From: Streptomyces sp. NBC_01260
Lineage (GTDB): Bacteria > Actinomycetota > Actinomycetes > Streptomycetales > Streptomycetaceae
Assembly: GCF_036226405.1 (NCBI RefSeq)
Contig: NZ_CP108464.1
Span: 5,828,001 to 5,892,000, forward strand
DNA length: 64,000 nt
Reading direction: 5' to 3'
Of this stretch, positions 55,899 to 63,615 are shown in pieces; the stretch's first letter is position 1, and every line of letters begins with the position of its first letter. Both the position numbers and the translations under genes were made by a program. The notes under the pieces are model-generated. The model searched no databases. It worked only from the letters and a program-made list of their open reading frames with translations, and was not told where the DNA came from.

Positions 55899-56321
55899 CT
55901 ACGACTTGCCTGTGATGTATCCGCAGCTCTTCAGTGGTCCGCTGGCACCGTCCCTGAGGCATACCTTGACGTTGATCGTCCGCCCCTCGGGAATTTGCCG
56001 CGATGTGGCGTGCGGATTGGGGTTCTGGCAGAAGTCCGTGGCTCCGTCAGCGTCTTCCAGCGTCACCGTGCTCCCGTCCCAGGTGAACTGCGCCCAGGCC
56101 CTCATGCCGTCGGCCTTGGTGTCACACACCTCGAAGAACTCCGGATCCCCGGCACCGTGGGAGATCGCCTTAGCGCCCAGAGTGCCAGGGCCATCGCTGG
56201 TGTAGACCAGGACGGTGTTCCCTGCCGCAGTTGCGGGCGAGACGGCCAGCAGGGTTGCCGTAGCTGCGGCGCCCAGTGCTACAGACCATCGCTTTGTGCT
56301 TATACTGAGGAAGGAGCGCAT
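55899..56321 (-). CDS. Small secreted protein
   Basis: A 140-residue exported protein. Residues 1-33 form a signal peptide ending SPATAAG. The mature part has four Cys (EVCDTKAD, DFCQNPN, VKVCLRDG, KSCGYITG), likely two disulfides, and no recognised domain. AGAGGGATG precedes the ATG. Terminator downstream. It is more AT-rich than the core; may belong to the acquired island. Confidence 0.65.
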   Translation of the reverse strand: MRSFLSISTKRWSVALGAAATATLLAVSPATAAGNTVLVYTSDGPGTLGAKAISHGAGDPEFFEVCDTKADGMRAWAQFTWDGSTVTLEDADGATDFCQNPNPHATSRQIPEGRTINVKVCLRDGASGPLKSCGYITGKS

Positions 56322-56887
56322 AATACATCCCTCTAGATGTGGTGTTCCGATTTGAGGGGCTTTCGGCCATTGCTTGCAGGCATCCCGGCCGGGAGCCCCT
56401 CTTGGGTGATGTCGCCGGCGCTGAGGCAGCCTCAGCGCCGTGCACGTGGCAGGCGAATGAAGTGGAGATCACGGGATAGGTAGTGTGCACGCGCGGTGCA
56501 TCCCTCCCTTAACCCCTCCTTTGGATCGAATGCACGTGCGATTTGCTGCAGACGTAATGATCATCCCGGTTGGAAATGCGCCTGTCAAGGCACTTCTTGC
56601 TGGCCAGCCGGATCGAAAAGGTCGCACACACATTCCATCCGCGCGGATGGGGCGGCAAAAGCGCAGGTCAGCGTCTTTAGCTTTACCTACAGAACAGCAC
56701 GAGCGACCCCAATACATAGGGACGTCCGGCGTATTGGGGGAGGTGGCCAAAGAAAAATCCTCACGGCGTCAACTCCATGCCTCGCCCCGTACTGTCGGCG
56801 ACAAGACGACGGAGGCCGCCGGGCAGGGCGGCCTCCGATGACGTCCATACCCCTGATCGCGCAGATCGAGAAGCGAGGACCTCACCC
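56322..56887. other. 566-base region without a supported gene
   Basis: Open frames here are short and lack starts or recognisable products. CCATCCGC/GCGGATGG (56635-56650) is a perfect 16-base palindrome. Probably intergenic or remnant sequence. Confidence 0.4.
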
Positions 56888-57067
56888 ATGGAACCACAGA
56901 GCTGGCGCGGCTTCGAAGTCACGTGGACGCGCCCCCGACTCTCGGACATTGTGGTGTCAGGCGCCGTCTGGTACCTGCTCTACCAGGACGAACGGCTCCA
57001 CCCGGTTGTCACGACCCTCGTCGCGATCATCGCGCTCCGCTGCATCCGTATGCGCCGCACTGTCTGA
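56888..57067 (+). CDS. Very small membrane protein
   Basis: A 59-residue protein: MEPQSWRGFEVTWTRPRL, then hydrophobic segments (IVVSGAVWYLLYQ; VVTTLVAIIALRCI) and a basic end. GAGGA lies nine bases before the ATG. Short phage-type or element-type membrane proteins look like this. Low certainty; it sits 143 bases left of the IS3 end. Confidence 0.45.
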   Translation: MEPQSWRGFEVTWTRPRLSDIVVSGAVWYLLYQDERLHPVVTTLVAIIALRCIRMRRTV

Positions 57068-57240
57068 AACGGCGTGCACGCGGAGCGCCCAGCTCCCTGT
57101 GCTGGAGAGCGCCGCCCCTCGGCGTGGCGATGCGCAACGAACCCGACCGGCATATTCCCGGTCGGGGTCGTCGCGCGTCCGCCACTCAGGTTCGGTCGAC
57201 TTCCGACACTGAGGTTCCCCCGGCGTGCGGGAGGTGCTGA

Positions 57241-57373
57241 TCAGCTGGTCAGTACAGGTTGACGAGGCTTCAGGTTCGTTCGTTCGGTCGTCGCCTGGTT
57301 GGCGTAGTGCTTCTCCTCGAACTCGACGGGACTGAGGTAGCCGAGTCGTTTCTGGATCCGCCGGCTGTTGTAG
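57241..57373 (-). pseudogene. C-terminal fragment of IS3 orfB transposase
   Basis: On the minus strand the fragment reads YNSRRIQKRLGYLSPVEFEE then KHYANQATTERTNLKPRQ and stops at 57241. This is the typical end of IS3 OrfB (after FEYIDGF). It is separated from the rest of the gene by the inserted element at 57374-58960. Confidence 0.9.
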
Positions 57374-58960
57374 CTTAAGATTTAACCTTTGCGAACTTTG
57401 AGCTGATTGCGTTCAGTGATGCTCTCGGGGCGTCTGGTCGTTTTGCCCACATCGTGGCGGGTGGCGGGATGGCGGTTCTTCGAGCCAACTGGGCGTCCTG
57501 GGCCGGGCGTTGAGGATTTCGGTGCACGGGCAGGACTGTGCAGGTGCGGGCGGAGGTTGCGAAATCCCCGGCGGACGCGGGCCGGGGTGAGCCGGGCGGG
57601 CTCCGTTCGCTTCTCCCACGGGCGACGGAGGTCGGCGGCGGCCTCGCGGAGGAGCCTGAGCTGGGTGTGGGCCGCGATCACGAGCCACGTCCAGCGGTCC
57701 GCGGCCTCGGGGGTGCGGAGCTTGGGGCGGGTCCAGCCGAGCGTCTGCTTGATCATGCGGAAGGTGTGCTCGATGTCGAAGCGGCGGAGGAATGCCTGCC
57801 AGCGCAGATCGACATCCTCGCCGGTCATGCCGGTCTTCGAGGACCACAGCCAGACCGGCTGCGGGTCCTGGCCGCTGGGCAGCCTGTCGACCGTCAGGCG
57901 GATCTGGGTGCCCTCGATGATGGGGAGCTCGCCGGTGTGGTCGATCCATGCACAGCGGGTGGTCAGATGTGGATGGAGACGGTCGAAGGACACAGCCCGA
58001 GCGGTGCCGTAGCGGTCGGTGACCTGCACGGTTTCCACGTCCGGGGCGCCCCAGGTGTCCGGATCGGAGAAGCGGAACGCTGCTCCGTGCCGGGTCGGGC
58101 GGCCGGCCCGGCGGGTGCGGGGCGGCGCCGGGCGTCGCATGACACGGTCGGAACGCATCCGGCCCAGAACCTCGACAGGCAGACCCACGAGGAGGTGGGC
58201 CAGGCGCGGGGCGTCGTAGCCGGCGTCGAGGACGATCAGGACGTCCGGGTCGCCGGGCTCCCACTGGCCTGCGTCGATCAGGTCGGTGACCACGCGGCGA
58301 ACCTGGACCGCGGTGACCTCAGCAACGTCGTCATCGGGGCCGAGCCGCCTCGCGTCCAGGAGCTGGCACCAGGAGGTGCGGCCGGTCTCCAGCGCGGCGA
58401 CGAACGAGTACGGCCAGCCGGGCACGAGCTGGTCGCTGGAGCGCCCGCTGCGTCCGTAGACGTGGCAGAACAGCCGGTCCGGGCTGCACGGGGCGTCGGG
58501 CCGCAGCCAGTGGGTCACGTCGACCGCGAGGACGATCCGGTTGTCGGCGGCCTTGGGCTGCGGCAGCACGGCCAGAGCGTGCCGCAACCCGTCCACGTCG
58601 ATACGCCCGCAGTTCAGCGCGTCGTACAACGCGCCGTGCCCGCGCCGGTGTTCGGCCAGCAGCGTCAGGTCGACCGGCGAGGTCACCGGTCCGTTCTCGC
58701 AGAGCATCGCGTCCGTGAGCTCGAACAGAGTGTCACCACGCCGGGTCAGGGACGCGTAGAAGTCCTCCCGGAAGTGTGACGTGAAGTCGAGTGCCTCGTG
58801 CCAAGCATCGTGATGCAGCAGACTCACCCCTGCGGCCTTCGTATGAGTGCGGTTCGGTGACAGAACGCATGCTCATGCGGAGGCCGTCCGCCTGCCCGGC
58901 AAAGGCCCAGGTGGGTGACGGTGTCCTACTCGATGTTCGAATCCGGACCATAAATAACAA
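57374..58960 (-). mobile_element. IS4/IS701-like transposase element inserted in IS3 orfB
   Basis: GTTGTAG occurs on both sides (57367-57373 and 58961-58967), consistent with a target duplication, and joining these restores IS3 orfB. The unit is 1,587 bases and carries one transposase gene. Clear terminal inverted repeats are not evident, so exact ends may be a few bases off. Confidence 0.8.
57382..58827 (-). CDS. DDE transposase, IS4/IS701-like (DUF4338/NF041680 type)
   Basis: A 481-residue transposase. RIVLAVDVTHWLRPDA gives the first Asp, DVLIVLDAGYDAPRLA the second and DIEHTFRMIKQTLGW the Glu of the DDE triad; RSGRSSDQLVPGWPYSFVAA lies between. The basic C-terminus is variable. The GTG start is near the right end of the element. 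Reading frame intact, so the element may still move. Confidence 0.88.
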   Translation of the reverse strand: MSLLHHDAWHEALDFTSHFREDFYASLTRRGDTLFELTDAMLCENGPVTSPVDLTLLAEHRRGHGALYDALNCGRIDVDGLRHALAVLPQPKAADNRIVLAVDVTHWLRPDAPCSPDRLFCHVYGRSGRSSDQLVPGWPYSFVAALETGRTSWCQLLDARRLGPDDDVAEVTAVQVRRVVTDLIDAGQWEPGDPDVLIVLDAGYDAPRLAHLLVGLPVEVLGRMRSDRVMRRPAPPRTRRAGRPTRHGAAFRFSDPDTWGAPDVETVQVTDRYGTARAVSFDRLHPHLTTRCAWIDHTGELPIIEGTQIRLTVDRLPSGQDPQPVWLWSSKTGMTGEDVDLRWQAFLRRFDIEHTFRMIKQTLGWTRPKLRTPEAADRWTWLVIAAHTQLRLLREAAADLRRPWEKRTEPARLTPARVRRGFRNLRPHLHSPARAPKSSTPGPGRPVGSKNRHPATRHDVGKTTRRPESITERNQLKVRKG

Positions 58961-59790
58961 GTTGTAGAAACCGTCGATGTACTCGAAGAGCGCCAGGTTC
59001 GCCTCGGCCCTCGTGGCGAAGACGCGACCGCGGACGCATTCAGTCTTGATCAGCATCCATAAATTCTCGGCGAGAGCGTTATCGTACGAGTCCCCGACCG
59101 AGCCCATGGAAGCCGCAATTCCTGCCCGCAACAGCCGTGTTGTGAGCTTCACGGACGTGTATTGACAGCCGTGGTCGGCGTGATGGATCAGTCGGCCGGG
59201 CTCCACGTCCCGGCTGGCCAGCGCGTACTCGAGGCAGGACAGAACCAGGTCGGCGTCCGCGCGGGCGGAGGTTTCCCAGGCCACCACCCGGCGCGAGAAG
59301 GCATCCCGGATCGCCGAGAGCCACAGCGGACCCTCAGTCGTGGTGATCATGGTGAGGTCGGTGACCCACAGCCGGTTCGGCGCGGGCGCGGTGAAGTCCC
59401 GCTCGACCAGGTCCGGGGCCAGGGTGGCCTTGGGGTCCCGGCGCGTGAAGCTGCTGCGGCGTGGGCTGAGGCCCGCGAGATCGGCCTCCCGCATCAATCG
59501 CTCGACGCGTTTGCGGCCCACGTGGACGCCCTCGCGTTTGAGGACGGCATGCACGCGCGGTGAGCCGTAGATCCCACCGGAATCGGTGTGGATCTCGCGG
59601 ATCCGGTCGGTGAGCTCGACGTCCTGGCGGATCCGTTCGCACGGTTGCTTCTCGGCGCGGCGCCAGCGGTAGTAGGTGGAGGAGGCGATGTGCAGTTCCC
59701 GGAGGGTGGGCTCGACCTCCAGGTGCGGGTGCTCGGTGAAGAGCGCCGTTACCTGGGCCGGGTCGGGTCGGTGAAAGTCGGCCCGGGGCG
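58961..59790 (-). pseudogene. IS3 orfB transposase, main fragment
   Basis: Encodes ADFHRPDPAQVTALFTEHPH through the integrase core: RLWVTDLTMITT (first Asp), LIHHADHGCQYTS (second Asp) and SYDNALAENLWMLIKTE (Glu). It ends FEYIDGFYN at the insertion of the IS4/IS701-like element and continues in 57241-57373. Its 5' end is cut off from orfA by the group II intron. All catalytic residues are present, so the gene was active until interrupted. Confidence 0.88.
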
Positions 59791-59834
59791 CGGTTCCGGC
59801 CTTTCGACCGGCCCGTTTCCCCGGACCGCTTCCC

Positions 59835-59868
59835 GAACCCGGCGGGCACCTCTCAATGCACCGGGCTC
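59835..59868 (-). ncRNA. Group II intron domain V
   Basis: A 34-base hairpin on the minus strand: GAGCCCGGTGCA, loop region TTGAGA, then GGTGC and CGCCGGGTTC. Length, the AGC-type start and terminal pairing match catalytic domain V. It is 38 bases downstream of the reverse transcriptase stop. Confidence 0.8.
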
Positions 59869-59905
59869 TCCACAAGCCCCGAAATTGGCCGCGTGTTGGA
59901 CATCC

Positions 59906-61342
59906 TCATCCCGCGATGGGCCAGGGAGCCGGAATTATCGAACCTCGATATCGGTAGCGGGTCGTGCCTACCTTCTCAGGATCGAACAGCTCCCTGTCCT
60001 CGCTGGCGGGCCACCATCCGCCGCCGCAATAGCGGTGACGGAGTTCCTTCCACGTGGACCGGCGGTGTTTACGCCGCATCCAACGCCATACCGTCTGCCA
60101 CGTGTAGTGGCTCAGATAAGCGAAAGTCGCGGAGGACACCCCGGGCCGGAAGTAAGCACACCAGCCCCGCAACGCCGTATTCAGCCGACGCAGCAGGTCA
60201 TCCAGCGGCTGGTTCACTTCGACCTCTCGGCACAGCATCTTGACCTTCCGCTTCACGGCCTGGACAGCCTTCTTCGCAGGGTAGGTATAGACGTAGTACT
60301 GACTGGTCCCTCTCTTGCGGTGACGCTGGATGTGCCACCCGAGAAAGTCCAGTCCCTCATCGATATGGGTAATCAAGGTCTTCTCCGGTGATAGACGCAG
60401 GCCCATCGTGGACAAGACCTCAGCGATTTCCTCGCGCAGGACCTCGGCGTCAGCCTTCGAGCCGAAGACCATCAGGCACCAGTCGTCCGCGTACCTAACA
60501 AGGCGGTAGTTGGGCAGACCATGGCGGTGCCGTCTGGCACGGTCCACCTTCCCAGCACCCGGGCCTCCCGGCGCCTGGGCTATGTACTCGTCCAGGACCG
60601 ACAGTGCCACGTTGCTGAGCAAGGGCGAGAGAATCGACCCTTGCGGGGTTCCGGCAGTGGTCTCCCTCAGCAGGCGGTCCTCACCGAGGATGCCCGATTT
60701 GAGGAAGGCCTTCACCAGGGCCAGGACGCGTTTGTCCCCAACTCGATGCCGTACCCGGTCCATCAGGGCCGGATGTGAGATTTCATCGAAACAGGCCGTG
60801 ATGTCTCCCTCGACGATCCACTCGTAATTGCGTGGCCGCGAAGAGAGATAGCGCACCTCGGCTACCGCGTCATGAGCCCGGCGATTCGGGCGGAACCCGT
60901 AGGAACACGGGAGGAAATCCGCCTCGAAAATCGGCTCCAATACCAGTTTCAAAGATGCCTGGACCACCCGGTCGGTGACAGTCGCGATCCCCAGACGGCG
61001 GAGCTTCCCGCCCACCTTCGGGATCATGCGCTCCCGCACTGGTAGCGGGCGGAAACTACGGTCCTTCAACTGCGACCGCAGTCCGTCGAGAAAATCCCCG
61101 ACGCCCTGCCCGGCCTCGACGGAACGCGCCGTGCGCCCATCCACTCCAGCCGTGCGGGCACCCTTGTTGCCCCGCACCCGATCCCAGGCCACCAGAAGGA
61201 AACCGGGGTCGGAAACGAGGTTATAGAGGTCGTCGAACCTGCGATGAGAATCATCACGAGCCCAACGGTGCAGCTTGGTCTGGATATTCAGTACCCGTCG
61301 CTCCGCCACATATATGGCGCGCTCCAGTTCGTCGGTATTCAC
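59906..61342 (-). CDS. ltrA: Group II intron reverse transcriptase/maturase
   Basis: A 478-residue intron-encoded protein that helps splicing and retrohoming. RT blocks: AGVDGRTARSV, RMIPKVGGKLRRLGIATVTDR, YGFRPNRRAHDAV, the active site VRYADDWCLM and LGWHIQRHR. The maturase X/GIIM domain has RGWCAYFRPGVSSATF and YTWQTVWRWMRRKH. It ends without an HNH endonuclease domain. GTG start. Frame intact. About 640 intron bases precede it once the IS5-like insert is removed. Confidence 0.95.
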   Translation of the reverse strand: MNTDELERAIYVAERRVLNIQTKLHRWARDDSHRRFDDLYNLVSDPGFLLVAWDRVRGNKGARTAGVDGRTARSVEAGQGVGDFLDGLRSQLKDRSFRPLPVRERMIPKVGGKLRRLGIATVTDRVVQASLKLVLEPIFEADFLPCSYGFRPNRRAHDAVAEVRYLSSRPRNYEWIVEGDITACFDEISHPALMDRVRHRVGDKRVLALVKAFLKSGILGEDRLLRETTAGTPQGSILSPLLSNVALSVLDEYIAQAPGGPGAGKVDRARRHRHGLPNYRLVRYADDWCLMVFGSKADAEVLREEIAEVLSTMGLRLSPEKTLITHIDEGLDFLGWHIQRHRKRGTSQYYVYTYPAKKAVQAVKRKVKMLCREVEVNQPLDDLLRRLNTALRGWCAYFRPGVSSATFAYLSHYTWQTVWRWMRRKHRRSTWKELRHRYCGGGWWPASEDRELFDPEKVGTTRYRYRGSIIPAPWPIAG

Positions 61343-61679
61343 CAGCGAAAACCTCCCAATATTCCAGCAACCTCAACTGCTGACTTGCTGGCCCCCTTCG
61401 CCCTGCGGCCGTCTCTCACGGCCTCCACGACGGGTCGTCACGCCCGCGACTACTACGGGACCTCCGCCCCATCCCACGGCCCTCAATCGGCAACGGACCT
61501 GCCCACCGCTGAACTGGCTGTCCAACAGAAGGGCGACCGCGGATGGTTCCCACGTTCACCATGTGATCGATCGGTCAGGGAGGCGCCCAGCTCTACCCCG
61601 GCAGCATCGCCACGTCTACGCCGCAGACCTTCGACGTGACCTCCCCACCGACACAACTAGGGCGTGTATCGAGTCGGGA

Positions 61680-62189
61680 TCAATCGACGGTCCGGGTGAG
61701 GTCTTTGATCCAGATCATCGAGGCACGCAGTTGCAGGCCGGCAAGGTAGCTCTCGGGGGTCTTGTCGTAGCGGGTGGCGATGCCGCGCCACGCCTTGAGC
61801 TTGTTGATCAGGCGCTCGACAGTGTTGCGTTCCTTGTACAGGTCGGTGTCGTGGGTGAGGGGTCGGCCGCCCTGGCGGCCCTTGTTCTTCCGGTGGGTGG
61901 TCTGGTCCTTCTTCTCAGGGATGACAGCCTTGATGTTTCGTCTGCGCAGGTAGGCGCGGTTGCCGCGGGAGGAGTACGCCTTGTCGCCGGCGACGGCGCC
62001 GGGCCGGGTGCGGGGTCGGCCGGCCGGGCCGCGGACCCGCAGCTTGTCCAGGACCGGGATGAACTGCGGGCTGTCGGCGGCCTGGCCCACGGTCAGGGTC
62101 AGTACGAGCGGTCGGCACTTGCGGTCGCAGGCGATGTGTACCTTGCTGGTCTGGCCGCCCCGCGAGCGTCCGAGCAGGGCGGCTTTCAA
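61680..62189 (-). CDS. IS5-family transposase, C-terminal frame
   Basis: 169 codons holding the RNase H core: LLGRSRGGQTSKVHIACD, GDKAYSSRGNRAYLRRR (second Asp) and ERNTVERLINKLKAWRG (Glu). It overlaps the N-terminal frame by four bases, so the full protein needs a ribosomal frameshift. Stop 20 bases from the left inverted repeat. Confidence 0.88.
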   Translation of the reverse strand: MKAALLGRSRGGQTSKVHIACDRKCRPLVLTLTVGQAADSPQFIPVLDKLRVRGPAGRPRTRPGAVAGDKAYSSRGNRAYLRRRNIKAVIPEKKDQTTHRKNKGRQGGRPLTHDTDLYKERNTVERLINKLKAWRGIATRYDKTPESYLAGLQLRASMIWIKDLTRTVD

Positions 62190-62677
62190 CCGGAGCTTGC
62201 GGCGGTGCCGGAGGCGTCTTCGCGCGGCGACGCCATCGGCGCCCGGTCCGGTTTGTTCTTCTTCGGTGCCCCCTTTGACCGGACCTTCTCTTCCTCCGCG
62301 GCCTTCTCCAGGGCGTCGAGCACGCCGGGGGCCAGACGCATACCGGCCGCGTCCTGGTGGGCCCGGGCGGTGGTGGAGTCCACGCTGACCAGGGAGAGGT
62401 CCACCTCACCCCGCGCGGCCGCCTGCGCGATCAGCCCTTCCAGCAGGGTCTCGAAGACTCCGGCGTCCCGCCACTGCCGGAAGCGGTTGTGCACGGTGGA
62501 CCACGGGCCGAACTCGGCCGGCATCTCCCGCCACTGCGCTCCCGAGCGGAACTTCCAGATCACGCCCTCGAACTGCTGCCGAAGTCGTGCGGGATACGGA
62601 CCGTACTCGCCGATCGGCAGGTACGGCTCGACGTACTCCCACTCCTGGTCCGTCAGTTGCCGCCGTGTCATACACAC
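62186..62677 (-). CDS. IS5-family transposase, N-terminal frame
   Basis: 163 codons: RRQLTDQEWEYVEPYLP, VIWKFRSGAQWREMPAEFGP and LVSVDSTTARAHQDAAG (first Asp). DUF4096-type N-terminus. It runs into the second frame at the C-terminus (KGAPKKNKPDRAPMASPRED), the likely shift region. Confidence 0.88.
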   Translation of the reverse strand: MCMTRRQLTDQEWEYVEPYLPIGEYGPYPARLRQQFEGVIWKFRSGAQWREMPAEFGPWSTVHNRFRQWRDAGVFETLLEGLIAQAAARGEVDLSLVSVDSTTARAHQDAAGMRLAPGVLDALEKAAEEEKVRSKGAPKKNKPDRAPMASPREDASGTAASSG

Positions 62678-62993
62678 CGGACTACCCGATCCACCCGCTC
62701 CACGAGAACAAAACCCACAGATTGATCACGACCCGATACACGCCCTAAACGGCTTCGGAGTTGAGACCCAGACCGAAGGCCCGGACCTCACGCACTGCAC
62801 ACCGGCCCATATCCGCCAGATTTGACCCGGCTTCGCTGTTACGGGGCGTCCACCACTGGTTCGCTCTCGCTACACCTTCTGACCTTGCTGAACGGGCCCG
62901 CACCGTCTGGCAGTTCCAGCACGTCCCGCCTTCGTCGGGGCCGCTTGCCACCCTCACCGGCGTTCCCCGGATCGGGCTGCCCCCAAGCTTCGA

Positions 62994-63353
62994 TCAGGCC
63001 GCTACGACGGCCCGACGGAAGTGGTCTTTCACCACCTCTCGATCAACATCGCGCCTCGTGGCGCACAGCTGGGCCGCGAAAAAAGCCGAGGCCGTCCGCA
63101 GGATCTCGTTCGCCCGCTTGAGCTGGGCATTCTCCTTGCGCAGGGCCGCGAGTTCCTCGCGCTCGGCGGTGGTCGGCCGGTCCTCACGCTCGCCGGCATC
63201 GGCCTCGGCCTGGCGGATCCAGCCGCGCAGGGCCTCGGGATGCACCCCGAGATCGGTTGCCAGCCGCTTGATCTGCGGCTTCGGGTCGACGGAGCGGTAC
63301 ATCCCCACCGCACGATCACGCAACTCCTGCGGGTATTTCCTCGGTGCAGCCAT
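62994..63353 (-). CDS. IS3 orfA (helix-turn-helix subunit), 3' end replaced by intron sequence
   Basis: The real exon is 63353-63067: MAAPRKYPQELRDRAVGMYR onward with helix-turn-helix (IKRLATDLGVHPEALRGWIR) and leucine-zipper part (ELAALRKENAQLKRANEILR), ending ASAFFAAQL. Beyond 63066 the frame runs into the intron for 24 codons before a stop. Splicing would restore the orfA/orfB junction. AGAGGA precedes the ATG. Confidence 0.88.
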   Translation of the reverse strand: MAAPRKYPQELRDRAVGMYRSVDPKPQIKRLATDLGVHPEALRGWIRQAEADAGEREDRPTTAEREELAALRKENAQLKRANEILRTASAFFAAQLCATRRDVDREVVKDHFRRAVVAA

Positions 63354-63422
63354 GGCCAGAGTTCCTCTCATGAGACCCATCTGACCCGCTGTCACCACCC
63401 ACCGCATCTCGGGGGAACCTCA

Positions 63423-63492
63423 GGCCCGCGCCGCCGCCCAGCGCGGGTGCCATCCATGTCGCATTCATGTGTGAAGACTGACCCGCACGTGT
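63423..63492. other. Junction right of the IS3 element
   Basis: Seventy bases of GC-rich sequence of element type between the IS3 end and the coupled small genes. No feature recognised. Confidence 0.3.
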
Positions 63493-63615
63493 GTGAAGTG
63501 CCGCAACGTTGTCGAGGTCGACCAGGACGGCCGCGTAGCGGCCCACACCAGGCCGCTGAGTCGTCTCTACTGCGATGCTTCTGGTCAGCTCGCCTCACCG
63601 GTGTCGGTCGAGTGA
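63493..63615 (+). CDS. Small Cys-containing protein, possibly 5'-truncated
   Basis: Forty codons (VKCRNVVEVDQDGRVAAHTR and LYCDASGQLASPVSVE). One more Cys codon sits just upstream in frame (TCVKCRN), giving a CxxC typical of small zinc ribbons in integrative elements, so the true start may be a CTG at 63478 or may have been lost. Its stop overlaps the next GTG as GTGA. Confidence 0.4.
   Translation: MKCRNVVEVDQDGRVAAHTRPLSRLYCDASGQLASPVSVE

Larger units (their letters stand above)
61660..62745 (-). mobile_element. IS5-family (IS427-like) element inside the group II intron
   Basis: Inverted ends GGGCGTGTATCG at 61660 and at 62745 (reverse) extend with mismatches over more than 20 bases, and TA flanks both sides as a target duplication. 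Size 1,086 bases. Two overlapping transposase frames suggest a programmed frameshift, as usual for this group. It splits the intron RNA domains upstream of the reverse transcriptase. Confidence 0.88.
59790..63066 (-). mobile_element. Group II intron with reverse transcriptase, inserted in IS3
   Basis: The 5' end is GTGCGCC at 63066 (minus strand), a canonical group II start, directly after the orfA codons for FFAAQL. Domain V lies at 59835-59868 and a domain VI-like hairpin with a bulged A follows to about 59790. Without the IS5-like insert the intron is about 2.2 kb, normal for this class. The exact 3' splice site is not determined by eye. Confidence 0.85.
57210..63422 (-). mobile_element. 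IS3-family element, split by three later insertions
   Basis: Terminal inverted repeats are visible: left TGAGGTTCCCCCGGCGTGCGG from 57210, right its counterpart TGAGGTTCCCCCGAGATGCGG reading inward from 63422. After removing the inserted transposase element (57374-58960) and the group II intron (about 59790-63066) the remaining pieces total about 1.35 kb, the usual IS3 size. orfA lies at the right end and orfB at the left. No matching target duplication is visible beside the ends (CAC left, GGC right). Confidence 0.88.

Noticed and set aside
56469..56841. Open frames in the gap before the IS3 element
   Set aside because: Both strands are open at once and neither frame shows protein-like composition or a start signal.
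49754..57200. Complete integrative element anchored at the CAT tRNA
   Set aside because: No integrase, excisionase, Rep or Tra gene and no repeated tRNA 3' end were found, so only a remnant can be claimed.
57210..63422. CRISPR array or diversity-generating retroelement around the reverse transcriptase
   Set aside because: There are no repeats with spacers, no Cas gene and no template/variable repeat pair; the RT has a group II maturase domain and a domain V follows.
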